From assembly GCF_937893305.1 (NCBI RefSeq), contig NZ_CALBGN010000021.1, forward strand, positions 1 to 27,156: a stretch of DNA of 27,156 nt, written 5' to 3'. Origin of the DNA: an uncultured Helicobacter sp. Its GTDB lineage: Bacteria; Campylobacterota; Campylobacteria; Campylobacterales; Helicobacteraceae. The notes under the pieces were generated by a model. The model worked only from the letters and a program-made list of their open reading frames with translations. It made no database searches and was not told the DNA's origin. A program made the position numbers and the translations under genes. Each line of letters opens with the position of its first letter. Position 1 is the stretch's first letter. Of the stretch, positions 15,953 to 23,456 are shown in pieces.

Positions 15953-16531
15953 TTAGAGTAAATGCCCCATTTTTTCTTTTTTGATTGAAAGATAGTGGGC
16001 GTTGTGTTGATTGCATTGCGTAATAATTGGTTCTCTTGTAACTTTTATCATTGTTTTAAAGACATTGATTTTGCTAGGATTATTAGTAAGTAGGCGGATT
16101 TGTGTGAGTTTATAGAAGTCAAAAATAAATTTCACAACACTATAATCACGCTCATCATCTTTAAAGCCTAAAGCTAAATTCGCTTCCACAGTGTCAAGTC
16201 CAGTATCTTGCAAGGCATACGCATTGACTTTATTAAAAAGTCCAATCCCCCTGCCTTCTTGACGGAGATAAATCACCATACCTTGTTCATCTTGGATTCT
16301 TTTTAATGCGGTGTGCAATTCATCTCCGCAATCGCATTTTAGACTAAGGAGTGCATCTCCTGTTAAGCATTCTGAATGCACGCGCACAAGTGGATTTTGT
16401 GGTAAATCTAGTGTTTTGATGACAAGATGTTCTAGGGTGCAATTTGGCTTAATTTCTTTAAAAGAACGGATTTTAAACTCCCCAAATTGCGTAGGTAAAG
16501 TAGCTTCATTAGAAAATTCTATGGTTTGCAT
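15953..16531 (-). CDS. ribA: GTP cyclohydrolase II
   Basis: Opens the imidazole ring of GTP to give the first riboflavin intermediate. The 192-residue protein has the zinc site VHSECLTGDALLSLKCDCG (Cys55, Cys66, Cys68), the RQEGRGIG motif (90-97) and the LTNNPSK segment (148-154). I chose the ATG at 16531 because TTTTAGGATACTTA places AGGAT at a normal distance and the product then matches the usual family length. An in-frame ATG at 16564 would add 11 residues but lies only a few bases from the predicted transcript start. It is a stand-alone RibA without a fused RibB domain. Confidence 0.95.
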   Translation of the reverse strand: MQTIEFSNEATLPTQFGEFKIRSFKEIKPNCTLEHLVIKTLDLPQNPLVRVHSECLTGDALLSLKCDCGDELHTALKRIQDEQGMVIYLRQEGRGIGLFNKVNAYALQDTGLDTVEANLALGFKDDERDYSVVKFIFDFYKLTQIRLLTNNPSKINVFKTMIKVTREPIITQCNQHNAHYLSIKKEKMGHLL

Positions 16532-16573
16532 TAAGTATCCTAAAATAAATTTAAAATGGCACATAATAACGCA

Positions 16574-16579
16574 CTTATA
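16574..16579 (-). promoter_or_regulatory. Probable -10 box of ribA-moeA
   Basis: TATAAG on the minus strand is preceded by TAC and T-rich sequence, and predicts a start near 16567. This gives a leader of about 36 bases for the ribA start at 16531. Confidence 0.4.
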
Positions 16580-16625
16580 GTAAGAAGTGCTTTAAGGCTT
16601 GTTTATCTTTTAAAGAAAAATGCGT

Positions 16626-16631
16626 TACAAT
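16626..16631 (+). promoter_or_regulatory. Probable -10 box of hypB-hypC
   Basis: TACAAT lies 27 bases before the hypB start codon, with TAAGGAAATGC as ribosome site in between. It is divergent from the ribA promoter about 50 bases away. Confidence 0.45.
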
Positions 16632-16657
16632 GTGGGAATTTTTGCTAAGGAAATGCA

Positions 16658-17341
16658 ATGGAAAATCCAAAAAGTGTGGAAGTTGGACAACGGATTCTTT
16701 CTAAAAACGATAAGGTAGCAATGGAATTGCGCGAGATTTACAAAAAGGATTCCATTTTTGTAATTAATCTTATGAGTTCTCCAGGAAGTGGTAAAACAAC
16801 GCTGTTAGAGAATATCGCAAAAGAGAAATTTTTAGATTTTAGTGTGATAGAAGGAGATTTGCAGACAAATCGTGATGCAGAGCGTTTAGCGCGCTTTGGA
16901 GTTAATGCATATCAAATTACAACAGGGGATGCTTGCCATTTAGAAGCTTTAATGGTAAAAGAAGCTTTTGGAAATTTGCGCAATCAAGGGGAGTTAAGAG
17001 ATTTTATTTTTATTGAAAATGTAGGAAATCTTGTTTGCCCAGCAAGCTATGATTTAGGGGCGAATATGAATATTGTGTTGCTCTCCACGCCAGAAGGAGA
17101 TGATAAGGTGCTAAAATATCCAACAATGTTTTTATGTGCAGATGCAGTTGTGATTTCCAAAGCGGATTTGGTGGATGTTTTTGAGTTTAGAGTAGAACGG
17201 GTGCAAAAGGATTTAGCAAAGCTTAAAAAAGAGATTCCATTGTTTTTGCTCTCTTCTAAAAATATGAAATCTTTAGAAAAATTCTGTGTATTTTTACAAC
17301 AAAAAAAGGAGCAAAATTATGTGTCTAGCCATACCTTCTAG
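16658..17341 (+). CDS. hypB: Hydrogenase nickel incorporation GTPase
   Basis: GTPase that helps load nickel into NiFe hydrogenase and, in Helicobacter, can support urease. The 227-residue protein has a P-loop MSSPGSGKTT (39-48), EGDLQTNRDAER (65-76), the metal site GDACHLEA with Cys93 and His94, IENVGNLVCPA with Cys127, and the base-recognition motif SKAD (167-170). No histidine-rich nickel-storage N-terminus is present. The last 23 bases overlap hypC. Other hyp genes and the hydrogenase subunits are outside the window. Confidence 0.95.
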   Translation: MENPKSVEVGQRILSKNDKVAMELREIYKKDSIFVINLMSSPGSGKTTLLENIAKEKFLDFSVIEGDLQTNRDAERLARFGVNAYQITTGDACHLEALMVKEAFGNLRNQGELRDFIFIENVGNLVCPASYDLGANMNIVLLSTPEGDDKVLKYPTMFLCADAVVISKADLVDVFEFRVERVQKDLAKLKKEIPLFLLSSKNMKSLEKFCVFLQQKKEQNYVSSHTF

Positions 17342-17588
17342 GGTTGTTTCTGTGGATAAAGAAAAAAATATGGCAATGCTTGATACGCTTGGTGTTATGC
17401 GTGAAGCAAGCTTGGATTTAATGCAAGAAGAAGTTAGTATTGGAGATTATGTGCTATTGCATATTGGTTATGTAATGAGCAAAATTGATGAAGAGCAGGC
17501 AAAATTATCTCTTGAAACCTATGCAGAGATTTTAGATGCTATTGAAGCAGAAGAAGCGGAACTAAGAGAAGCTAATAAGAAAATGTGA
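17319..17588 (+). CDS. hypC: Hydrogenase maturation chaperone
   Basis: Small HypC/HybG-family chaperone that carries the Fe(CN)2CO unit to the hydrogenase large subunit. The start at 17319 gives MCLAIPSRVV, with the essential Cys2 exposed after Met removal, and AAGGAG sits seven bases upstream. A longer frame from 17286 would bury that cysteine and is rejected. The 89-residue protein has the beta-barrel core (residues 1-60, with GDYVLLHIGYVMSKID) and an acidic helical tail (EAEEAELREANKK). It overlaps hypB and ends at a strong hairpin. Confidence 0.95.
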   Translation: MCLAIPSRVVSVDKEKNMAMLDTLGVMREASLDLMQEEVSIGDYVLLHIGYVMSKIDEEQAKLSLETYAEILDAIEAEEAELREANKKM

Positions 17589-17595
17589 AGACTTA

Positions 17596-17637
17596 AAGTT
17601 GGAATCTAAATTAGATTTTATTTTTGGATTCCAACTT
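17596..17637. terminator. Bidirectional hairpin between hypC and tlpD
   Basis: AAGTTGGAATCTAAA (17596-17610) pairs with TTTGGATTCCAACTT (17623-17637): a 15-bp stem with one U-G wobble and a 12-base loop. It lies between two convergent genes. Each arm carries the repeated octamer TTGGAATC. The flanking U-tracts are short. Confidence 0.7.
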
Positions 17638-17643
17638 CTTTAT

Positions 17644-18744
17644 TTAAAGAGAAGCAAGTTTTTCTTGTGCTAGAGCGTCTAAACAGGAAACAACACCATC
17701 GCTTGCAGTTTCAGCTTTTTTGAAGTAGTCATAGATTTGTTCTAAACAATCTCTTGCGTTTCCGTATTGCTTCATAATTTCATGAGCAGCAATAATATTA
17801 TCATGTACTTCTTTGTGGAATGGCTCTAATTTTGTATAGCTTGGAAGTGTTGAGAAAAATTGCTTTCCATTTCCGCTATCATACCATTTTCCTAAGCGAC
17901 AATCGTGGTGCCCAACAAATTTTGCTTCCATATCTTCATTGAAGATTGCACGGTAACCATTTGTTTTGAAAAGTAAGTGATCAAGCTTAACAAGCCCAAT
18001 AAATGTCGCAATGAGAATTTCATTTGTATCTTTATAAATTTCATCAGCAGAAGTATTGATTTTCTCCAGCGTGTCATTTTGCGCACCTAGTGTTTCCATA
18101 TCTTTAATGATATGTTCTGTGGAGGTTTGCACTTCAGAGAAATTTTGCTTGACAACCTGAATATTCATTTCAATTTCTTTTGTGGCTTTTTGTGTGCGTT
18201 CTGCTAGTTTTCTAACTTCATCTGCAACAACAGCAAAGCCTCTTCCGTGTTCTCCTGCTCTTGCTGCTTCAATAGCTGCATTTAATGCTAAAAGATTTGT
18301 TTGATCAGAAATATCAGTAATGAGTGCTATAACGCTTGAAATTGCCGTAAAATCGTTTTGTACTTGTGCAATCATATCTCCAAATTCAGAGAGTTTAGCA
18401 CCCATGCTAGAAAGCCCTTCTACTAGAACATTTTGTGTTTCAGAAGTGCTTTGTTTGTTTTCTTCGGCAATCCTTCTTGCGTTATATAATAAATCAACAG
18501 ATTTTCCAAAATCATCTTGTAGAACTTTAAGATTTGCTCCACAGCCCTTAGCCAATGAGAGTGTCATATCTCTAAAAGTTCCAATGCAATCTCCTGTCAC
18601 ATCAGTATATGACTGTTCTGTGGTGGTTTGGAGTTGATTTTCAAGAACCCTGTTCTTCTCTAGCGCTTCCTGTAGTTTTGCTTTTAAGAGTTTATTTTCT
18701 TCTAAAGCATGCTGTAATTCTTCTTTATGTTTATTACCAAACAT
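17644..18744 (-). CDS. tlpD: Cytosolic chemoreceptor with CZB zinc-binding domain, TlpD-like
   Basis: A soluble methyl-accepting chemotaxis protein without transmembrane segments. Residues 5-45 form a heptad-rich coiled coil. The signalling hairpin tip is DQTNLLALNAAIEAARAGEH (147-166), followed by GRGFAVVADEVRKLAERT (167-184). The C-terminal CZB domain has His256, HHDCRLGKW with Cys282, and FHKEVH with His310 and His314 as zinc ligands. Helicobacter pylori TlpD has this layout and senses oxidative or energy stress and hypochlorite; the same role is inferred here. At 366 residues it is somewhat shorter than H. pylori TlpD. TAAGGAGAAGTA precedes the start. It is apparently monocistronic. Confidence 0.92.
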   Translation of the reverse strand: MFGNKHKEELQHALEENKLLKAKLQEALEKNRVLENQLQTTTEQSYTDVTGDCIGTFRDMTLSLAKGCGANLKVLQDDFGKSVDLLYNARRIAEENKQSTSETQNVLVEGLSSMGAKLSEFGDMIAQVQNDFTAISSVIALITDISDQTNLLALNAAIEAARAGEHGRGFAVVADEVRKLAERTQKATKEIEMNIQVVKQNFSEVQTSTEHIIKDMETLGAQNDTLEKINTSADEIYKDTNEILIATFIGLVKLDHLLFKTNGYRAIFNEDMEAKFVGHHDCRLGKWYDSGNGKQFFSTLPSYTKLEPFHKEVHDNIIAAHEIMKQYGNARDCLEQIYDYFKKAETASDGVVSCLDALAQEKLASL

Positions 18745-18770
18745 TACTTCTCCTTATTTATATTGGCAAA

Positions 18771-18776
18771 ATTGTA
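18771..18776 (-). promoter_or_regulatory. Probable -10 box of tlpD
   Basis: TACAAT on the minus strand, 27 bases before the tlpD start codon, lies within very AT-rich DNA and is followed by the AAGGAG ribosome site. Confidence 0.4.
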
Positions 18777-18885
18777 TTATTTACAAGTTTAAAAGAAATT
18801 AAACTTAAATATTTATATATCCCTTTAAATTAAAATTAGTCTTGTTTTAAAATTTTCTAATGAATATATGGATGTTAAATTGTAA

Positions 18886-18908
18886 TTAGAACCCATTTAG
18901 GATTCCAA
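18886..18908 (-). terminator. Short hairpin after the PepSY gene
   Basis: On the minus strand TTGGAATCC (18908-18900) pairs with GGGTTCTAA (18894-18886) through nine positions with two G-U wobbles and a five-base loop. It sits 3 bases past the stop codon of the PepSY gene. There is no clear U-run, so it may be a weak terminator. Confidence 0.4.
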
Positions 18909-18910
18909 TT

Positions 18911-19459
18911 TTATAATACACTTAGAGATCCTATGATAAAACTCACAACACAGCCCGCTAGAATAGTAGCATATTGAATCTTACGATTTTTCTTGCTATT
19001 GAAAAGTGTAATCATTAACCCTGAAAGATAAAGTAGAATCAGAGTAATGCCAAATCCTATGGCTAATACATTAAAATACCACTTTGCTTTTGCTTTGTGA
19101 AGCATAATCATATCTCCAATGAAAGAACGCTTTAGTGTTGTGATTGTATAAGTGGAATCTGAATTTTTAACAATACTTGCGCTATAATGCGTTCCACCTA
19201 TACTTAATGTGCCGCCTTTGCCTGTTTTTGGAGTCAAATCAGAAGGTAAACTTAGATGATTGTCCTTCAGATATTGAACAAGTGCTTCAATTTCCTTTCC
19301 TTGTTCTATGTTTTGCGTAAGTGTGTAGCTATGTTTTGTTGCGCCACTATCTTGATTAAAACCACTAATATATAAAACGCCTGTGATTGCATACATTAAT
19401 GCAATGGGCAAGAAAAATAAACTTAAATAAATATGAAGATTACGGAATTGTTTTGCCAT
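18911..19459 (-). CDS. PepSY-associated transmembrane protein
   Basis: The 182-residue protein has a membrane helix near the start (about 11-32, SLFFLPIALMYAITGVLYI), a periplasmic stretch of about 90 residues, then two helices (about 126-150 and 160-181). The N-terminal LHIYLSLFFLPIALMYAITG and the MLHKAKAKWYFNVLAIGFG segment (119-137) resemble PepSY-TM proteins, which are often tied to iron or redox systems. It is much shorter than the typical four-helix family member. AAAGGAG is well placed before the ATG. Function is unknown; the neighbours give no lead beyond the divergent yej operon. Confidence 0.7.
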   Translation of the reverse strand: MAKQFRNLHIYLSLFFLPIALMYAITGVLYISGFNQDSGATKHSYTLTQNIEQGKEIEALVQYLKDNHLSLPSDLTPKTGKGGTLSIGGTHYSASIVKNSDSTYTITTLKRSFIGDMIMLHKAKAKWYFNVLAIGFGITLILLYLSGLMITLFNSKKNRKIQYATILAGCVVSFIIGSLSVL

Positions 19460-19547
19460 TAAGGACTCCTTTGAAAAATTTGCGGAAGTTTAATGAATAA
19501 ATGTGAAGAAAATGTTAATTTTGTTTAAGAATTTGTAAATATTTTGT

Positions 19548-19553
19548 TAAAAT
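19548..19553 (+). promoter_or_regulatory. Possible -10 box of the yej operon
   Basis: TAAAAT follows TTTTGT and lies about 30 bases before the yejA start. TATATT at 19561 is an alternative but would leave a leader of about 10 bases. The ribosome site is AAGGA, five bases before the ATG. Confidence 0.35.
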
Positions 19554-19582
19554 GAACTCTTATATTTTAAACAAGGATTCCT

Positions 19583-21394
19583 ATGCGTTTTGTTCTAGCT
19601 TTTATTGTGTTTTTTGTTGGAGGATTTGTTAATGCGCAAACTTATAGCAATTCTGCATTAAGTGCGCAAGGAGAAGTGAAATATAGAGATTTTAAACACT
19701 TTGATTATGTAAATCCTAATGCTCCAAAGGGGGGACATATTAAACAATACGCACTTGGAAGTTATGATAGTTTTTATGATTTTTTATTAAAAGGTGTAAG
19801 CGCAAAGGGGTTGCAATTGGTTTATGATACTTTAATGGTGCGTTCTTTTGATGAGCCAAGTAGTCAATATGGGCTTGTTGCAAAGCAAGTGCAAAGGGCA
19901 AAAGATAATACCTTTGTTATCTTCCATTTAAATGAAAATGCACGCTTTAATGATGGTAAAGAAATCACCGCTTTTGATGTGGAGTTCAGCTTTAAGACCA
20001 TTGCAAGAGGAGAGAATCCATCAATGGTGCGTTATTATGCAGATGTTAAAGATGTGGTGGTAGTAGATAAACACACAGTGCGCTTTAATTTTAAAGACAA
20101 TAAAAATCGTGAGTTAGCATTAATTTTAGGGGATTTGCCTATTTTGCCTAAACACGCTTATGAAAATGTAGATTTCAATCAAAACCCCCTAAAGATTCCA
20201 CTAGGTAGCGGTCCTTATGAAATAGAATCTTTTAATGCAGGACGCAGTGTAACTTATAAACGCGTAGAAAACTATTGGGCGAAAAATCATCCAACACGTG
20301 TAGGATATTTCAATTTTGATAAAATCACTATTGATTACTACAAAGATGATTCTGTTGCCCTAGAGGCTTTTAAAGCTGGTAGATATGATTTTAGAGAAGA
20401 AGTCAGTGCCAAAAATTGGGCATTAGGCTATAATGGAACTGCATTAAAACAGCAAGATATCCAAAAACAAGAATTTTTACACTTTCTTCCTAGCGGTATG
20501 CAAGGCTTTGTATTTAATCTTCGCAAAAACCTTTTTAATGATAGGCGCGTAAGAGAGGCAATAGGACTTGCTTTTGATTTTGAGTGGAGCAATAAGAATC
20601 TTTTTTATAATCAATACACGCGCACAAAAAGTTTTTTTGATAATTCAGAATATGCAAGCGTTGGGATTCCATTGGGGGCAGAATTAACATTGCTTGAACC
20701 TTTTAAAAATCAGCTTCCAAGTGCGCTTTTTACGCAAAGCTTTTCATTGCCAAAAAGTCAAGGCAATGGAGAAAATAGAGAAAATTTAAAAAAGGCTCAA
20801 TCTCTGTTAAAAGAAGCCGGATATAGCATTAAAAATGGAAAACTTCAAAAAGATGGAATCCCTTTTGAGTTTGAGTTGCTGTTGGTTAGTCCAGCAATGG
20901 AACGCGTTGCGATCCCTTTTCAAAAAAATTTGCAGATTTTAGGGATTACAATGCAGATTAGATTAGTGGATATTGCACAATATGTAAATCGGCTACGCAA
21001 GTTTGATTATGAGATGATTGCAAGTGTGTTTCCGCAAAGCTTATCACCGGGCAATGAACAAGCATTTTTTTGGGGAAGTGAAGCAGCAGATATACAGGGG
21101 AGCTATAATTATATTGGTATAAAAAATGCTGTGGTTGATGCTTTAATTACAAAGGTGATTCAAGCAAGCAGTTATGAAGAGTTATTAAACAGTGTGCGCG
21201 CACTTGATAGAGTGTTACTATGGGAATACTATGTGATTCCGCATTTTCACACAAAAGCCTTTCGTGTGGTGTTTTGGAATTTTTTAGAACATCCTAAAAT
21301 CACTCCACTTTATGAGATAGGCTTTGAAACTTGGTGGGTTAATCCTAAAAAACTACAAGAAATCCAGAAGAAATATCCTAATTTTAGGCGATAA
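19583..21394 (+). CDS. yejA: Peptide ABC transporter substrate-binding protein, YejA-like
   Basis: Periplasmic family-5 solute-binding protein that delivers oligopeptides to YejBEF. The 603 residues start with a signal peptide ending FVNA (cleavage about residue 18). The mature N-terminus shows SALSAQGEVKYRDFKHFDYV and NPNAPKGGHIKQYALGSYDS, typical of YejA. LGSGPYEIESFNAGRSVTYK is the family's central signature. It is the first gene of a four-gene transporter operon; in enterobacteria this system also imports microcin C, so that is a possible but untested substrate. Confidence 0.92.
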   Translation: MRFVLAFIVFFVGGFVNAQTYSNSALSAQGEVKYRDFKHFDYVNPNAPKGGHIKQYALGSYDSFYDFLLKGVSAKGLQLVYDTLMVRSFDEPSSQYGLVAKQVQRAKDNTFVIFHLNENARFNDGKEITAFDVEFSFKTIARGENPSMVRYYADVKDVVVVDKHTVRFNFKDNKNRELALILGDLPILPKHAYENVDFNQNPLKIPLGSGPYEIESFNAGRSVTYKRVENYWAKNHPTRVGYFNFDKITIDYYKDDSVALEAFKAGRYDFREEVSAKNWALGYNGTALKQQDIQKQEFLHFLPSGMQGFVFNLRKNLFNDRRVREAIGLAFDFEWSNKNLFYNQYTRTKSFFDNSEYASVGIPLGAELTLLEPFKNQLPSALFTQSFSLPKSQGNGENRENLKKAQSLLKEAGYSIKNGKLQKDGIPFEFELLLVSPAMERVAIPFQKNLQILGITMQIRLVDIAQYVNRLRKFDYEMIASVFPQSLSPGNEQAFFWGSEAADIQGSYNYIGIKNAVVDALITKVIQASSYEELLNSVRALDRVLLWEYYVIPHFHTKAFRVVFWNFLEHPKITPLYEIGFETWWVNPKKLQEIQKKYPNFRR

Positions 21395-21396
21395 TT

Positions 21397-22443
21397 TTGG
21401 GAAGCTATATTATTAAACGCCTTGCATTGATTCTACCAACACTGCTTGGGATTATGACTTTAAATTTTTTTATCATTCAAGCAGCTCCGGGTGGTCCTGT
21501 GGAGCAAATGATTGCAAAACTTGAAGGAGTTGGAACACAAACAGAAGTGCAAGCAAACTCTAAAGCAATTTATAAAAATCAAGGTTTAGATGCACAAATG
21601 TTAGAGAAAATTAATGCCTTATATGGCTTTGATAAACCAATTTTAGAGCGATATGTTTTAATGCTAAAAAATTATTTAACTTTTAATTTTGGAGAGAGTT
21701 TTTATAAAAATGCAAAAGTGGTGGATTTAATCTTAGAAAAACTCCCTGTTTCAATTAGTCTTGGACTTTGGAGCACGCTTTTAATCTATTTTATCTCTAT
21801 CCCTTTAGGGATAAAAAAAGCCATTAAAGAAGGGAGTGCATTTGATAGTCTTACAAGCACAATAGTGATTATTGGAAATGCGATTCCAACTTTTTTATTT
21901 GCTTTAATTTTAATGATTTTATTTGCTGGCGGGACTTATTTTAATATTTTCCCTTTGCGTGGAATTATTGGAGATGATTTTGAATCTTTAAGCGCGCTAG
22001 AAAAAATTAAAGATTACTTTTGGCATATTACACTACCTGTGTTATCTTTAAGCATTGGCGGATTTGCAACTTTAACCTTACTTACTAAAAATTCTTTTTT
22101 AGAAGAGATTCACAAGCAATATGTGCAGCTTGCTTATGCAAAGGGTTTATCACAAAGACAGGTTTTGTATTGGCATATTTTTCGCAATGCAATGCTTTTA
22201 ATTATTGCTTCTATCCCTTCTGCTTTGCTTGGGATTTTACTTAGTGGCTCATTGCTTATTGAAATCATTTTTTCTCTTGATGGCTTGGGACTTTTGGGTT
22301 ATGAATCTATCATCTCAAGAGATTATCCTGTAATTTTTGGTTCTTTATATATTTTCACACTTTTTGGACTTGTTGTTGGGATTATTAGTGATGCGGTTTA
22401 TGTTTTAGTAGATCCTAGAATCCATTTTCAAAAGGCACAATAA
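21397..22443 (+). CDS. yejB: Peptide ABC transporter permease, YejB-like
   Basis: A 348-residue inner-membrane permease of the DppB/OppB class. An N-terminal helix (YIIKRLALILPTLLGIMTLN) is followed by a periplasmic loop containing GPVEQMIAKLEGVG, a YejB trait, then five helices and the EAA-like loop YVQLAYAKGLSQRQVLYWHI. The start is TTG, two bases after the yejA stop, with AGGCGA upstream; no ATG keeps the conserved MGSYIIKR beginning. Its stop overlaps the yejE start by one base (TAATG). Confidence 0.92.
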   Translation: MGSYIIKRLALILPTLLGIMTLNFFIIQAAPGGPVEQMIAKLEGVGTQTEVQANSKAIYKNQGLDAQMLEKINALYGFDKPILERYVLMLKNYLTFNFGESFYKNAKVVDLILEKLPVSISLGLWSTLLIYFISIPLGIKKAIKEGSAFDSLTSTIVIIGNAIPTFLFALILMILFAGGTYFNIFPLRGIIGDDFESLSALEKIKDYFWHITLPVLSLSIGGFATLTLLTKNSFLEEIHKQYVQLAYAKGLSQRQVLYWHIFRNAMLLIIASIPSALLGILLSGSLLIEIIFSLDGLGLLGYESIISRDYPVIFGSLYIFTLFGLVVGIISDAVYVLVDPRIHFQKAQ

Positions 22444-23456
22444 TGCAATTTACAATGCGTAGATTTCAAGCTTTTAGATCAAATTCTCGCGCATATATTT
22501 CTTTATGGATTTTTGGTGTGTTATTTGTATTGTGTATGTGTGCGGAGATTCTTGCAAATGATAAACCTCTATTTGTGCGCTATGATGGGAAAAATTATTT
22601 TCCACTTTTAAGAGATTACCCTGAAACGACATTTGGAGGGGATTTTGAAAGCAATGCAAATTATAACGATACTTACTTGCAAGAAAAAATCGCACAAAAG
22701 GGTTTTATGATTATGCCTTTGATTCCTTATTCTTACGATTCTGTCATTTACACGCTAGACACACCAGCACCTTCTGCGCCAACTTTAAAAAATCCTTTAG
22801 GAACAGATGATTTAGGGAGAGATGTCTTAGCAAGATTACTTTATGGTTTAAAAACTTCTATGATTTTTGGAATCGTGTTGGCTTTTTTTAGTTCTCTTAT
22901 TGGTCTTTTTGTGGGCGCAATTTGCGGTTATTTTGGCGGAAAAATAGATTTGATAGGGCAACGATTAATTGAAATATGGAGCGGAATGCCTGTGCTTTTT
23001 GTGTTGATTATTTTTGCAGGTTTTTTGCAGCCTAGTTTTTGGAGTATTTTATGCATTGTGCTGCTTTTTTCTTGGGTAGCATTAGTGCCTTTTGTTCGTG
23101 CAGAGTTTCTAAAAATACGGAATCTTGATTATGTTAAGGCAGCTAAAATGTTAGGAGTTAGTCATCTGCGCATTATGTTTTATCATATTTTACCAAATGC
23201 GTTAGTGGCTGTTTTAACTTATTTGCCCTTTATTGTGTGTGGAAGCATTACAACGCTTGCTTCTCTTGATTTCTTAGGTTTTGGTTTGCCTCCACCTAGC
23301 GCAAGTTTAGGAGAGATTTTAGCACAAGGTAAAAACAATCTTAATGCGCCTTGGCTTGGGCTTAGTGGATTTTTTGCACTAAGTGTGTTGTTGTGTTTGC
23401 TTGTTTTTATTGGAGAAGGTTTGCGTGATGCTTTGCGCGTTAAGGTTAAAAAATGA
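22443..23456 (+). CDS. yejE: Peptide ABC transporter permease, YejE-like
   Basis: Second permease, 337 residues. It has an N-terminal helix (about 16-33), a large YejE-type periplasmic insertion with PLFVRYDGKNYFPLLRDYPE (57-76) and ETTFGGDFES, then the conserved NPLGTDDLGRDVLARLLYG (117-135) and the C-terminal helices. The EAA loop is RNLDYVKAAKMLGVSHLRIM. Its end overlaps yejF by four bases (ATGA). Confidence 0.93.
   Translation: MQFTMRRFQAFRSNSRAYISLWIFGVLFVLCMCAEILANDKPLFVRYDGKNYFPLLRDYPETTFGGDFESNANYNDTYLQEKIAQKGFMIMPLIPYSYDSVIYTLDTPAPSAPTLKNPLGTDDLGRDVLARLLYGLKTSMIFGIVLAFFSSLIGLFVGAICGYFGGKIDLIGQRLIEIWSGMPVLFVLIIFAGFLQPSFWSILCIVLLFSWVALVPFVRAEFLKIRNLDYVKAAKMLGVSHLRIMFYHILPNALVAVLTYLPFIVCGSITTLASLDFLGFGLPPPSASLGEILAQGKNNLNAPWLGLSGFFALSVLLCLLVFIGEGLRDALRVKVKK

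Noticed and set aside
16532..16657. FMN riboswitch upstream of ribA
   Set aside because: The leader before ribA would be about 36 bases, far too short, and no conserved RFN elements are visible.
19460..19582. AT-rich sequence between the PepSY gene and yejA as a Fur box
   Set aside because: It contains loose AATTTTGTT-like repeats, but no convincing operator symmetry separates them from background AT-richness.
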